From contig QKJR01000079.1 of assembly GCA_003249215.1 (NCBI GenBank), positions 110,134 to 174,133 of the forward strand: a stretch of DNA of 64,000 bases, in the 5' to 3' direction. Under the pieces are notes generated by a model, which was not told the origin of the DNA, made no database searches, and was given only the letters and a program-made list of their open reading frames with translations. The position numbers were made by a program, and so were the translations under genes. The DNA comes from Rhodobacterales bacterium (lineage in GTDB: Bacteria > Pseudomonadota > Alphaproteobacteria > Rhodobacterales > Rhodobacteraceae). Shown here piece after piece: positions 16,984-27,994 of this stretch. The first letter of the stretch is position 1. Each line of letters begins with the position of its first letter.

Positions 16984-19900
16984 TCCGGCTCTTCTCGGGC
17001 CATCCGACCGCGGCCAATATCCTGATGCTGGCCTTCCTCGGGCTCGGGCTTCTGGCCCTGCCGGGGCTGCAGCGCGACACCTTTCCGCTGACCCCGCCCT
17101 CCGAGGTCTCGGTGCGCATCACCTATCCCGGCGCCTCGCCCGCCGAGGTCGAGCGCGGCATCTGCACGCTTGCCGAAGTGCCGCTCCTCAAGGTCGAGAA
17201 CCTCACCGATCTGACCTGCCTCGCGCGCGAGAATGCCGCCCAGATCACCGCCGAGATCGTCGAGGGCGCCGATATGACGCGCTTTTACAACGACATCAAG
17301 GATGCGGTGGACGGCATTTCGAGCTTCCCCGACAAGGCCGACGATCCGGTGACGAGCATCGTCGAGCGCGTCGCCTCGGTCTCGTCGGTGGCGGTGACCG
17401 GGCCCGAGGATCCGGCCGTGCTCTTCGCCTATGCCCAAGATTTTGCCGACCGGCTGCGCGCCGATCCCGCGATCACCCAGGTCGAGGTGACGGGCTTCTC
17501 CGATCGCGAGATCGCGGTCGAGTTCGACCGCCGCGCCCTCGAACGCTTCGGGCTCGACATGACGACCGTGGGCGCGACGCTCGCGCGCCAAAGCCTCGAC
17601 ATGCCCGCGGGCACGCTCGAAGGCGCGGCGGGTGACACGGCGATCCGCTTTCTGGGCGAGAAGCGCACCCCCGCGGAGCTTGCGCAGATCCCGCTCGCCA
17701 TCGGTTCGGGCGGGGCCGAGATCCGGTTGGGCGACGTCGCCACGATCCGCGCGGGCTTCGACGATCCGGCGCAGGCGACTTATGTCGACGGTCATCGCGC
17801 GGCGGTGGTCGCCGTCTCCAAGACCGCCTCGCAGGATGCGCTCAAGGTCAAGGCTGCCCTCGACCGTCAGATCGCCGCGGCGCAGGCCGAGGCCCCGGGC
17901 GACATCCGCCTCTCGATCTCGCAGGACACGACCTCGAACATCCGTGACCGGCTGCGGATCATCGGTGTGAACGGGGCGCAGGGGCTTGTCCTCGTGCTCG
18001 TCTCGATGTGGCTCTTCTTCGGGCTCAGGCTCTCGTTCTGGGTGGCGATGGGGCTGCCGGTCTCGTTCCTCGGCGCGATCTTCGCGATGCATCTGCTCGG
18101 CTATACGATCAACATGATGACGATGGTGGCGCTTCTGGTTGCCACCGGCCTGCTGATGGACGATGCCATCGTGATCTCGGAAAACATCGCGCGGCGCAGG
18201 CAGGCGGGCGAGAGCGCGCGCGAGGCCGCGGTGAACGGCGTGATGCAGGTCGGGCCCGGGGTGCTCGCCTCGTTTCTGACGACCGCGATGATCATCGGGC
18301 CGCTCGGGTTCCTCACCGGCAATATCGGGGCGCTCTTGAAATATATCCCGATCGTCTTGCTCATCACGCTCTGCGTCAGCCTGATCGAGGCCTTCCTGAT
18401 CCTGCCCGCGCATATGCGCCATTCGCTCGACCGCGAGCAGCGACCCGGGCGCGTGGTGCAGGCGGTCAATGGCGCCTTCGAGGCGCTGCGTGACCGCTTT
18501 ATCGTGCCGCTCGCCGGGCTCGCGCTGCGCCATCGCTATCTCACGCTCGGCCTCGCCATCCTGCTCGTGGCGCTCTCGATCGCGCCCTATACCGGCGGTT
18601 TCGTGAAATATCAGAGCTTCCCCACGCTCGAGAGCGACACGGTCGAGGCGCGGCTCCTGCTGGCCGAGGGCGCGCCGCTCGAGCGCACCGAGGCGCGGGT
18701 GGCCAAGGTCGTGAAGGCGCTCGAGCAGATGAATGCCGAATGGTCGCCCGAGCAGCCGGACGGCCAGTCGCTCGTGCAGAGTTATACCGTCACCTTCAGC
18801 CAGAACGCCGATGCGCCGAATACCGGCGCGAACATGGCCACGGTCAGCGCGGCGCTGTTGCCTGCGGGCCTGCGCACGACCGCGGTGACGGACATCGTCG
18901 ACCGCTGGAAGAAGCTCACCGGGCCGATGCCCGACATGGCCGCGATGCGCTTCACAGACAAGGAACGCGGGGCGGGCGGCAAGCCGATCGACCTGCGGCT
19001 GATCGGCGACGATCTCGACGAGCTGTCCACCACCGCGCGCGAGCTGCGCAAGTTCTTCCGCGGCTTCGACGGCGTGCGCGATGTGACCTTCGATCTGCAG
19101 CCGGGCAAGCCCGAGATCGTGGTGCGGATCCGTCCGGGGGCCGCGGCTCTGCTCGGCGTCACGCCGCAGGCGCTCGGGGCCGAGCTGCGCGCGGCCTTCC
19201 GTGGCGATGCGGCGGTCTCCTTCCCCGATGCCTTTGGCGAGATCGACGTGGTCGCGCGTCTGGGCGCGGCCGACCGGCGCAGCCTCGGCGATGTGCTCGC
19301 GCTGCGGGTGCCGGGCGCGAATGGCGTTCTGGTGCCGCTCTCGGCGGTGGCCGATGTGACCCAGACGCGCGGCTTTGCCACGATCACCCATGTGAACGGA
19401 TCGCGGGCGGTTTCGGTGCAGGGCTCGATCAACCCCGCGCTCGCCAATGCGCGCGAGCTGATGGCGGCGATGCGCGCCGATTACCTGCCGGGGCTCGCGG
19501 CCAAACGCCCCGGCGTGCAGGTGCTGGTGCTGGGCGAGGCCGAGGATACCGCCACCACCGGCAGCTCGCTTTTGCGCAACATGGCGGCGGGGATCGTGGG
19601 GGTCTATCTGCTTCTGGCCTTCTCGATGGGCAGTTTCATCCGCCCGGTCGCGATCCTCGCTGCGGTGCCGCTCAGCCTCGTCGGCGTCGTCTGGGGGCAT
19701 ATGGCGCTCGGGCTGCAGATCTCGCTGCCGAGCCTCGTGGGCCTTGCCACGCTCGCGGGGGTGGTGGTCAACAACTCGATCCTGCTCGACGCCTTCATCG
19801 GCGAGCGCCGCGCGGCCGGGGCCGATATCGTCACCGCCGGGCAGGAGGCGGTGCGCGACCGCTTCCGCGCGATCTTCCTGACCTCGCTGACCACGGTGGC

Positions 19901-20117
19901 GGGGCTCGGGCCGCTCCTCTTCGAGCCCAGCACCCAGGCGCAATTCCTGCGCCCGATCGTGGCGAGCCTCGCCTTCGGGCTCACTGCGGCGACGCTGCTC
20001 GCGCTCTTCGTGACGCCGGCGCTGCTTGCGGTGCTCGACGATCTCGGGCTACGGCTCGGGCCGCGGGTGCCCGCGCCCGCGCCGCAGGGGGCAGCGCCCG
20101 CGGCGGAGACGCCCTGA
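16980..20117 (+). CDS. RND family efflux permease (AcrB/MdtB-like)
   Basis: An inner-membrane proton-driven exporter of 1045 aa, full family length with twelve transmembrane helices and two large periplasmic loops. The proton-relay region in TM4 is visible (VATGLLMDDAIVISENIARR) with paired Asp residues. The HAE1-like pattern NNSILLDAFI appears in the second half. Translationally coupled to the adaptor gene. Substrate not predictable. The Baeyer-Villiger gene 160 nt downstream appears to have its own regulatory region, so joint function is possible but not shown. Confidence 0.88.
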   Translation: MIRLFSGHPTAANILMLAFLGLGLLALPGLQRDTFPLTPPSEVSVRITYPGASPAEVERGICTLAEVPLLKVENLTDLTCLARENAAQITAEIVEGADMTRFYNDIKDAVDGISSFPDKADDPVTSIVERVASVSSVAVTGPEDPAVLFAYAQDFADRLRADPAITQVEVTGFSDREIAVEFDRRALERFGLDMTTVGATLARQSLDMPAGTLEGAAGDTAIRFLGEKRTPAELAQIPLAIGSGGAEIRLGDVATIRAGFDDPAQATYVDGHRAAVVAVSKTASQDALKVKAALDRQIAAAQAEAPGDIRLSISQDTTSNIRDRLRIIGVNGAQGLVLVLVSMWLFFGLRLSFWVAMGLPVSFLGAIFAMHLLGYTINMMTMVALLVATGLLMDDAIVISENIARRRQAGESAREAAVNGVMQVGPGVLASFLTTAMIIGPLGFLTGNIGALLKYIPIVLLITLCVSLIEAFLILPAHMRHSLDREQRPGRVVQAVNGAFEALRDRFIVPLAGLALRHRYLTLGLAILLVALSIAPYTGGFVKYQSFPTLESDTVEARLLLAEGAPLERTEARVAKVVKALEQMNAEWSPEQPDGQSLVQSYTVTFSQNADAPNTGANMATVSAALLPAGLRTTAVTDIVDRWKKLTGPMPDMAAMRFTDKERGAGGKPIDLRLIGDDLDELSTTARELRKFFRGFDGVRDVTFDLQPGKPEIVVRIRPGAAALLGVTPQALGAELRAAFRGDAAVSFPDAFGEIDVVARLGAADRRSLGDVLALRVPGANGVLVPLSAVADVTQTRGFATITHVNGSRAVSVQGSINPALANARELMAAMRADYLPGLAAKRPGVQVLVLGEAEDTATTGSSLLRNMAAGIVGVYLLLAFSMGSFIRPVAILAAVPLSLVGVVWGHMALGLQISLPSLVGLATLAGVVVNNSILLDAFIGERRAAGADIVTAGQEAVRDRFRAIFLTSLTTVAGLGPLLFEPSTQAQFLRPIVASLAFGLTAATLLALFVTPALLAVLDDLGLRLGPRVPAPAPQGAAPAAETP

Positions 20118-20150
20118 CCCCCTGCGCGTGCCCCCTCCGGGCTCCGTTTC

Positions 20151-20258
20151 GTTCAAAGCCGGGGCCCGGATCGTTCAAGACCCGGGGCCCCCGGCAGGCC
20201 TAGCCTTGATCGACGTCCCGCTCAGGGAGGAGCGGGTCGGAACGTGCGTCATCGCACG
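20151..20258 (+). promoter_or_regulatory. Direct repeats and hairpins upstream of the monooxygenase gene
   Basis: GTTCAA followed by a CCGGGGCCC core occurs twice (20151-20167 and 20173-20190), 22 bp apart or about two helical turns, as expected for an AraC-type activator site. Downstream lie two small hairpins, CCCGCTC/GAGCGGG (20217-20236) and CGTGCG/CGCACG (20243-20258), the last just before the AGGGAGGA ribosome-binding site. Confidence 0.4.
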
Positions 20259-20278
20259 CGATCAAGGGAGGATCAGAC

Positions 20279-21883
<1,605 letters not shown>

Positions 21884-21958
21884 TCTTCGGCCCGGATCCC
21901 CGAAAAACCGGCCCCCCGAGAAACCGGACCTCCGGGTCACTGTGGCACCCCCGGCGGT

Positions 21959-22843
21959 TCAGGACGCCTGTCGTCGAAAGACGGCAGGCGTCATTTTGCG
22001 CGCCGCCGAGAAGACGCGCGTCAGATGCGCCTGATCGGCAAAGCCGCAATCGGCCGCCACCGCCTTGATCGGCAGCTCGGTCGTGGCCAGAAGCCGCTCG
22101 GCCCGCGCCAGCCTGCGCGCGGTGACATAGGCATAGGGCGGGGTGCCGAAGCTGCGGCGGAACTGCTTGGCGAACAGGCAGGGCGTGAGCCCGAGCACCG
22201 CCGCCATCCCCGCCAGATCCAGCGCCTCGGCCAGATGGCCCTCGATGAAGTCGGTGATCTTGCGCTGCTGGCCGGGGCTGAGCGTGCCGCCACAGCGCCG
22301 CGGCGGCAGCCGGACCGAGGCGTAGCGGCGCAACAGATGCACGATCAGCCCGCGCGCCAGCGCATCGACATAGAGCGCACCGCCGAGCCCCTGCAGCCGC
22401 GCCTCCTCGGCGATCGCGGCAAGGGCCGCGCTCATCACCGGATCCTCGGCGCGCAGCACATCGGCGAGCGAGACCTCGCTCACCGCGCAATCCATCACCT
22501 CGCTGGCCACATCGGCCACCAGATCGGCATCGAGATAGACATGGGTCACCTCGATCGGCGCGTCCCAGGTCCAATGTGCCCGCTGCGCGCGGGTCAGCAG
22601 CGAGGCCGCGCCCGGCCCCAGCGTGTCGCTGCGCCAGCGGCCCTCGAAGCGGCGGCTCATCGGTGTGGTGCCGGTGCGATAGCCCACCAGCATGAAATCG
22701 CGCATCGCCGGCACGATCACATCCTGGCCCTGATATTCATAGGCGCGCAGCGCGACGCGGCCCCAGCCGAGCCCGTCGCTCGCCAGCAGCCTGCGCCCCG
22801 GCACCCAGTCCGGCAGTTCCTCATAGGGGATCAGCCCGTTCAT
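21959..22843 (-). CDS. AraC-family transcriptional regulator (A)
   Basis: A DNA-binding regulator of 294 aa with an N-terminal sensory region (about 1-180) and a C-terminal AraC double helix-turn-helix (about 190-290). The second recognition region is VAADCGFADQAHLTRVFSAARKMTPAVFRR. It follows the esterase gene on the same strand after about 100 nt and is convergent with the Baeyer-Villiger gene. Likely activates one or both. It does not share the N-terminal sequence of the two AraC paralogues at 24271 and 25534. Confidence 0.83.
   Translation of the reverse strand: MNGLIPYEELPDWVPGRRLLASDGLGWGRVALRAYEYQGQDVIVPAMRDFMLVGYRTGTTPMSRRFEGRWRSDTLGPGAASLLTRAQRAHWTWDAPIEVTHVYLDADLVADVASEVMDCAVSEVSLADVLRAEDPVMSAALAAIAEEARLQGLGGALYVDALARGLIVHLLRRYASVRLPPRRCGGTLSPGQQRKITDFIEGHLAEALDLAGMAAVLGLTPCLFAKQFRRSFGTPPYAYVTARRLARAERLLATTELPIKAVAADCGFADQAHLTRVFSAARKMTPAVFRRQAS
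21963..21997 (+). terminator. Plus-strand terminator inside the convergent AraC gene end
   Basis: GACGCCTGTCGTC-GAAA-GACGGCAGGCGTC then ATTTT. The one non-Watson-Crick position is a U-G wobble in + strand RNA but a C-A mismatch in - strand RNA, so the element is tuned to end the monooxygenase transcript. It overlaps the last codons of the AraC gene. Confidence 0.7.
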
Positions 22844-22868
22844 GCCCTCCTCCCAAACGGCGAACGGA

Positions 22869-22940
22869 CGAGGAGCGGTCCCGCTCCTCGTAATTTTTCA
22901 GCCAGTCTTCCCGGCCGTCTGTCCGGCCGTCTGTCCGGCG
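22869..22940. repeat. Palindrome plus 12-bp tandem repeat between esterase and AraC genes
   Basis: CGAGGAGCGG (22869-22878) and CCGCTCCTCG (22881-22890) form a perfect palindrome followed on + by TAATTTTT. Just beyond it CCGGCCGTCTGT is repeated in tandem (22911-22922, 22923-22934) with a partial third copy. The T run is on the strand opposite to the flanking genes. Confidence 0.5.
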
Positions 22941-22942
22941 CC

Positions 22943-24136
22943 TCAGGCGGCCTTCATCGCCGCCATCGCGCGATAGGCCGCGCCCTCGAACGCGAGATAG
23001 CCCGGGAACGAGACCGGATCGCCGAAGGGCAGGATCTGCGTCGCCCAATAGCCGCCGATCCCGGTCTTGCGGTCGATCCAGTAATAGCTGTTGGCGAGCC
23101 CCGCCCAGCCGATCGAGCCCGCCGGGCGCCCGGTCGGGGCCTCTTCCTCGTTGGTCATGAAGGTATAGGACCAGCCCTTCTTCAGCCCCGGGAAGAATTC
23201 GGCATCATTAGAGAGCGCGGGGATCACCCCCGGCAGCATCCCCACCTTCTGATGCGCCTGCAGCCCGTTTTGCACCGCCCAGGCGACGGTCTCGGGTTTG
23301 AGCACGCGGCCCCGCGGCCCGGCCCCGTCGTTGAGCCACATCCGGATGAATTTCATGTATTCCGGCACCGTCGCATAGAGCCCGTGGCCGCCCATCTCGA
23401 CCTCGGGATTGTCGGGCAGGAAGAAATCGTCCATCGGGGTCAGGCCGCCGTCCGCGCCGCGGGCATGGATGATCGCGGTGCGGGTCTTCATCGCATCGCT
23501 GCGGGTGAAGGCGATCTCGTCCATCCCGAGCGGGTCGAAGATGCGCGACCGCATCACCGCGCCGAGGCTTTGGCCGCGGATCCCCTCGACCACCTGACCG
23601 ACCCAGTCGATATTGGTGCCATATTCCCAGCGCGTGCCCGGATCGAACAAGAGCGGCGTCTCGATGCAGGCGCGGCTTGCGGTGACCACCGAGGGTTGGC
23701 CGTGCTCTTCGGCGAGGCGCTTGTAGGTCTCGGAAAAGAAGTCATAGCCGAAACCGCCGGTATGCAAGAGCAACTGCCGCGTGGTGACCTGGCTCTTGGG
23801 CGCGCGCAGCCGCGGCGTGCCGTCGGCCTCGAAGCCCTCGATCACCTGCAGCTTGCCGATCGCGGGCGCGTACTCGGCCGCTGGCGCGTCGAGATCGAGG
23901 AGCCCCTCCTCGACGCATTGCAGCGCGGTCGTGCCCGCGATCGCCTTGGTGGTCGAGAAGATCGCGAAGACCGTGTCCTCGGTCATCGGCGCCCCACCCA
24001 GACGCCGCTCCCCCGCGGCGCCCGAGTAGATATCGCCCTCGCGATCGGTGAGCATGGCGACGACCCCGGGCACCCGGGGATTGCCGGCGCATACGCCTTT
24101 CAGAACGGCGTCGCACGCCGCTTTCAAATTGGTCAT
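22943..24136 (-). CDS. Serine hydrolase of beta-lactamase/esterase EstB family
   Basis: A 397-aa serine hydrolase of family VIII esterase/class C beta-lactamase fold. The nucleophile motif SxxK is FSTTKA (about residues 60-65) and the YxN motif is YGTN. The protein has no signal peptide, which favours a cytoplasmic esterase or lactonase rather than a secreted beta-lactamase. Position beside the Baeyer-Villiger monooxygenase suggests hydrolysis of the ester or lactone it forms. That pairing is inference. Start ATG 24136 follows GGAGGACATC. Confidence 0.82.
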   Translation of the reverse strand: MTNLKAACDAVLKGVCAGNPRVPGVVAMLTDREGDIYSGAAGERRLGGAPMTEDTVFAIFSTTKAIAGTTALQCVEEGLLDLDAPAAEYAPAIGKLQVIEGFEADGTPRLRAPKSQVTTRQLLLHTGGFGYDFFSETYKRLAEEHGQPSVVTASRACIETPLLFDPGTRWEYGTNIDWVGQVVEGIRGQSLGAVMRSRIFDPLGMDEIAFTRSDAMKTRTAIIHARGADGGLTPMDDFFLPDNPEVEMGGHGLYATVPEYMKFIRMWLNDGAGPRGRVLKPETVAWAVQNGLQAHQKVGMLPGVIPALSNDAEFFPGLKKGWSYTFMTNEEEAPTGRPAGSIGWAGLANSYYWIDRKTGIGGYWATQILPFGDPVSFPGYLAFEGAAYRAMAAMKAA

Positions 24137-24270
24137 GATGTCCTCCCTTAGCTTTCGCTGGGATCAGCCTGCCACGGCGCGGCCGCGCGGTCTGTCCCGC
24201 TTCGGAAGGGGCTGTCCGGTTTCGGAAAGAAAAACCGGGGCGGGGCAGAGCGCACGGGGTGGGCGGGGGG

Positions 24271-25272
24271 TCAACGGCGCGCCCGCGCCCGGGTCTGCGA
24301 GGGCAGCTCGCCGAAGCGGCGCCGATACTGCCCGGCCAGCGCCCCGAAATTCGCAAAGCCCCAGCCGCTCGCAATCTCGGCGATGGCGCGTTCGGGGGGC
24401 GCGCTCTGCAGCTCGGCGCGCAGCCCCTCGAGCCGGCGCGCGGCCAGAAAATCGCGCGGGCTGATCCCGCGGAAACGCCGAAACCCCTCGGAGAGCGTGC
24501 GCGCCGACACCCCGAGACGCTCGGCGACCGCGCCGATGGCGGGGGCCTCGCGCGCCTCGGCGGCAAGGATCTCCTCGGCGCGCCGCACATAGCCCGGGGC
24601 CGCCGCCCGCGCCCCATCCTCGAGGCGCAACCCGGCCTGCGCGGCCCATTCGCGCAGCAGCTCGACGCAGATCACCTCTTCGAGGTGATGCCCGAGCGCG
24701 GCCCCCATGGCGCCCTCGGCCCCGACCGTGCGCGCGGCATAATCTAGCAGCCGGAGCCAGGCCGATTGCGGCCCGCCGATCTTCACCCGCTGCGTCCAGA
24801 AACTGTCATCGGGGACGAAGCCGAACCAGCGCGCGGCGGTCTCCTCCATCGCCTGATGCGGCAGGGTCAGGTTCAACTGCATGTGGTCGGGATCGCCGTC
24901 GAGCCAATAATCGGCGCGCGAGCAATCGACGACGAAGCTTTCGCCCGCGCCGGTGGTGGCGGGTTCGGCCCCGGTCTGATGGCGCAGCGCGCCGCGCAGG
25001 GTGTTGAGCACGAGGATATTGCCCGCCTCGGGGTCGAACCGGTCGAGGTGAATCCCCGTGCCATAGGAAAATCGCGTCATCGTGATCCGCCCGATCCGCG
25101 CCGAGATCATCGTCGCATCGGGCCGCGACAGCCGCTCGAGCGGCCGCACCCGATAGGGCATGTAGACCGTCTTGCAAAACTCCTGAACCTCGTCCCAATC
25201 GGCCGAACGGGTCCGTCCGGGATGGCGGATCGGCGCCCCTGTGGCGTCGATCAGCAAGGCCTCCTCCAACAT
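24271..25272 (-). CDS. AraC-family regulator (B), paralogue of the divergent gene
   Basis: A 333-aa AraC-type activator with an AraC-binding-like N-terminal domain (about 1-205) and a C-terminal double HTH (about 230-330; AIGAVAERLGVSARTLSEGF is the first). Start set at ATG 25272, preceded by GAGGGGAG. It shares an extended pattern with the gene diverging at 25534: MLE.ALL near the start, SFVVDCSRADYW, LPHQAMEETAARWFGFVP and LSEGFRRFRGI. The two therefore arose by duplication. Likely effector: an intermediate of the adjacent ring or ketone pathway (inference). Confidence 0.83.
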   Translation of the reverse strand: MLEEALLIDATGAPIRHPGRTRSADWDEVQEFCKTVYMPYRVRPLERLSRPDATMISARIGRITMTRFSYGTGIHLDRFDPEAGNILVLNTLRGALRHQTGAEPATTGAGESFVVDCSRADYWLDGDPDHMQLNLTLPHQAMEETAARWFGFVPDDSFWTQRVKIGGPQSAWLRLLDYAARTVGAEGAMGAALGHHLEEVICVELLREWAAQAGLRLEDGARAAAPGYVRRAEEILAAEAREAPAIGAVAERLGVSARTLSEGFRRFRGISPRDFLAARRLEGLRAELQSAPPERAIAEIASGWGFANFGALAGQYRRRFGELPSQTRARARR

Positions 25273-25533
25273 GTTGCGCTCCCCTCGCAAGTCCGTCGAA
25301 GGGCCATGCTAGCACGCGCGCGGGTCTTGGGGGAGGTGTTTGGGGTCGTAGTCCGGGGGGCCTGCGTCACGCGGGGCGGGCGGCGGCGCCCGGCCGACGG
25401 GGCTGGGGCAGGGAGGGCCGGGGCTTGCCCCGCGGCGGCGGTGCAGACAGAATAGGGGCCACCGGAGGCCCGGGCGGCGTTGCGCTGCCCGCGGAGGGGG
25501 CCTTCTCGATCGCGGGACTGGGAGGATCTGGCG

Positions 25534-26544
25534 ATGTTGGAAACGGCGCTTCTGGAGGATGGCGGCGGGGCGCAACTCTTGTGCGGCAAGCGCAACGAGA
25601 CCCGCGACTGGGCGGTGGTCAACGACTTCTGCGCGCGCACCTACATGCCGCTCTCGACCCGGCCGCTGACCCGGGGCATGGACCCGAATGCGACGATCCG
25701 GATGCTGCGGATCGGGGCGATCACCTTCAGCCGGTTCTGCTTCGGCACGCCCACGCGCGCCGAGGATTTCGATCCGAGTTCAGGCAACATCATCGTGGTC
25801 AACACCCTGCGGGGCAGCGTGCGCCATCCGCTCGGGGGCCGCGAGGCCATCGATACCCACCCGGGCGACAGCTATGTCGTCGATTGTTCGCGCACCGACT
25901 ATTGGAATCTCGCCGATGGCAGCGATCTGCAGCTCAACCTGACCATCCCCCATGCGCTGATGGAGGAGACGGCGGCGCGCTGGTATGGCTTCGTGCCGGG
26001 CGACGAGCTGTGGAAGAGCCGTCTGGTGTTCGGCGCGGGGCAATCGGCCTGGCTCGCGCTGCTCGATTACGCCACGCGCTCGCTCGACGCGCGCCATGAC
26101 GGGATCGGCAATGCGCTGCTCGCGCGACGCATCGAGGAGACGATCTGTCTCGATCTGCTGCGCAACTGGGCGGGCTCGGCCGGTCTCAACCTCGAGACCG
26201 GCGCGCGGGTCGCGGCGCCGCATTACGTGCGCGAGGCCGAGCGGATGATGACCGAGCGCGCGGCCGAGGCGCCGAGCATCACCGCGATCGCGGCCGAGCT
26301 CGGGGTGAGTGCGCGCAGCCTGTCCGAGGGGTTCCGGCGCTTTCGCGGGATCACGCCGCATGAGTTCCTGACCGCGCAGCGGCTCGACGGGTTGCGCCGG
26401 GCGCTGCAACAGGCGCGCCCGGGCGAGACGGTGACCGCGATCGCGGGCGCGCGCAGCTATGTCAATCTCGGCGCGATGAGTGCGGCCTATCGGCGCCGCT
26501 TCGGCGAGAGCCCGGCGCAGACCCTGCGCGGGGCGCGGCGCTGA
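25534..26544 (+). CDS. AraC-family regulator (C), paralogue of the divergent gene
   Basis: A 336-aa AraC-type regulator, divergently transcribed from its paralogue across a 261-bp region. Matching blocks include SYVVDCSRTDYW, IPHALMEETAARWYGFVP and SLSEGFRRFRGITP. C-terminal double HTH at about 235-335 with LGVSARSLSEGF. ATG 25534 follows GGGAGGAT. Its own gene is followed by the zinc alcohol dehydrogenase on the same strand, a likely target. Why two close copies are kept is unclear; they may answer different ligands. Confidence 0.83.
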   Translation: MLETALLEDGGGAQLLCGKRNETRDWAVVNDFCARTYMPLSTRPLTRGMDPNATIRMLRIGAITFSRFCFGTPTRAEDFDPSSGNIIVVNTLRGSVRHPLGGREAIDTHPGDSYVVDCSRTDYWNLADGSDLQLNLTIPHALMEETAARWYGFVPGDELWKSRLVFGAGQSAWLALLDYATRSLDARHDGIGNALLARRIEETICLDLLRNWAGSAGLNLETGARVAAPHYVREAERMMTERAAEAPSITAIAAELGVSARSLSEGFRRFRGITPHEFLTAQRLDGLRRALQQARPGETVTAIAGARSYVNLGAMSAAYRRRFGESPAQTLRGARR

Positions 26545-26557
26545 GGCGCTGGGGCGC

Positions 26558-26570
26558 GTTATAATATAAC
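26558..26570 (+). promoter_or_regulatory. AT-rich palindromic promoter element
   Basis: GTTATA-A-TATAAC contains a perfect TATAAT (26560-26565), very unusual in this GC-rich DNA, just after the AraC (C) stop. No good -35 is visible, as expected for an activator-dependent promoter. It lies 224 bp before the alcohol dehydrogenase start; I see no gene in the leader between. Confidence 0.45.
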
Positions 26571-26793
26571 TTTTATCCCCTGCGGCCAGCCCAGACCCGC
26601 GGCTCTTGCCGCGCTGCGGCGTGTTTTGCTTCCGGTTTCGAACAGGAATTTCCGGATCCGATCCGGCGGCGGTATGCCGTCGTCTACCATTCCCCTCGGG
26701 CGCGGCTACCGTCTGGCACGGCCGGGGGCGTTCAGGGGTCTGGCTCCGCCCCGGCCGGTGAGAGCGAGCCGGACCGACAGGAGGAGAAAAGAC

Positions 26794-27831
26794 ATGAAAG
26801 CGCTGGTATATCAGGGCCCGGGCAAGAAGGACTGGGTCGAGAAGGACAAGCCCGAGATCCAGAAGCCGACCGATGTGATCGTCAAGCTGACCAAGACCAC
26901 GATCTGCGGCACCGATCTGCACATTCTCAAGGGCGACGTGCCCGCGGTGACGCCCGGGCGCACGCTCGGCCACGAAGGCGTGGGCGTCGTCGAGGCGGTG
27001 GGCTCGGCGGTGCAGAACTTCAAGCCGGGCGATGCGGTGCTCATCTCCTGCGTCACCTCTTGCGGAAAATGCGCGAACTGCAAGCGTCAGCTTTACGCGC
27101 ATTGCTCGGATGGCGGCTGGATCCTCGGCCATCTGATCGACGGGACGCAGGCCGAATATGTCCGCATTCCGCATGGCGACAACTCGCTCTATCCGATCCC
27201 GGAAGGCGCCGATGAAGAGGCGCTGGTGATGCTCTCGGACATCATGCCGACCGGGCTCGAGATCGGCGTGCAATATGGCAATGTCAAACCCGGCGATACG
27301 GTCGCGATCATCGGCGCGGGGCCGGTGGGGATGTCGGTACTGCTCACCGCGCAATTCTATTCGCCCGGCCGCATCGTGATGATCGACATGGACCCGGCGC
27401 GGCTGGAACTCGCCATGCAATTCGGGGCGACCGACACGATTCAGGTCGGTGCCGATGATCCGGTGGCGAAGATCATGGAGATGACCGGCGGGCTTGGCGT
27501 CGATGTGGCGATCGAGGCGGTGGGCGTGCCCGCGACCTTCGATATCTGTCAGAAGATCGTCTCGGCGGGCGGCAATATCGCCAATGTGGGCGTCCATGGC
27601 AAATCGGTCGAGCTGCATATCGAGGAGCTCTGGATCAAGAACATCAACATCTCGATGGGTCTGGTGAGCACCAACACCACGCCGATGCTGCTCAAGACTT
27701 TGGCCAACAGCAAGGTGAACCCGGCGCGGCTGGTGACGCATCGCTTCAAGCTTGACGAGATCCTCGACGCCTACGAGGTCTTCGGCAATGCCGCGCGCGA
27801 AAAGGCGATGAAAGTGATCCTGAACGCCTGA
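26794..27831 (+). CDS. Zinc-dependent alcohol dehydrogenase
   Basis: A 345-aa medium-chain, NAD(P)-dependent alcohol dehydrogenase. Catalytic zinc ligands are in TTICGTDLH and LGHEGVG. The structural zinc cluster is CGKCANCKRQLYAHC. The Rossmann motif is AIIGAGPVGMS. ATG 26794 follows AGGAGGAG; in-frame sequence upstream is unlikely coding. It would interconvert a secondary or primary alcohol with the ketone or aldehyde. With a Baeyer-Villiger enzyme and esterase nearby it fits the first step (cycloalkanol or isopropanol to ketone) or the later hydroxyacid oxidation. Substrate unproven. Confidence 0.87.
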   Translation: MKALVYQGPGKKDWVEKDKPEIQKPTDVIVKLTKTTICGTDLHILKGDVPAVTPGRTLGHEGVGVVEAVGSAVQNFKPGDAVLISCVTSCGKCANCKRQLYAHCSDGGWILGHLIDGTQAEYVRIPHGDNSLYPIPEGADEEALVMLSDIMPTGLEIGVQYGNVKPGDTVAIIGAGPVGMSVLLTAQFYSPGRIVMIDMDPARLELAMQFGATDTIQVGADDPVAKIMEMTGGLGVDVAIEAVGVPATFDICQKIVSAGGNIANVGVHGKSVELHIEELWIKNINISMGLVSTNTTPMLLKTLANSKVNPARLVTHRFKLDEILDAYEVFGNAAREKAMKVILNA

Positions 27832-27994
27832 TCCGGCGGCGTCCGGCACCCGGTGTGACGCGATGCGGGCGGGGCTTTCCCGCCCGCTTTCCTGTCTGCC
27901 CGGGGCCGGCCCGATCCGTGGCCTTGCGCGATCCATGGTTGCGTCACGGCGCCCGGCCCGCATAATCGACCGGGCGAAACCGGGGGGCGCGCGG

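Noticed and set aside
16779..19943. Very long open frame (about 1054 codons) on the - strand
   Set aside because: It is antisense to the RND permease, whose motifs and length are complete. The reverse translation is His/Arg/Asp-rich low-complexity sequence typical of GC-rich shadow frames.
26740..26760. Possible sigma-54 promoter (TGGCAC near 26715) before the alcohol dehydrogenase
   Set aside because: No matching TTGC element at the required distance.
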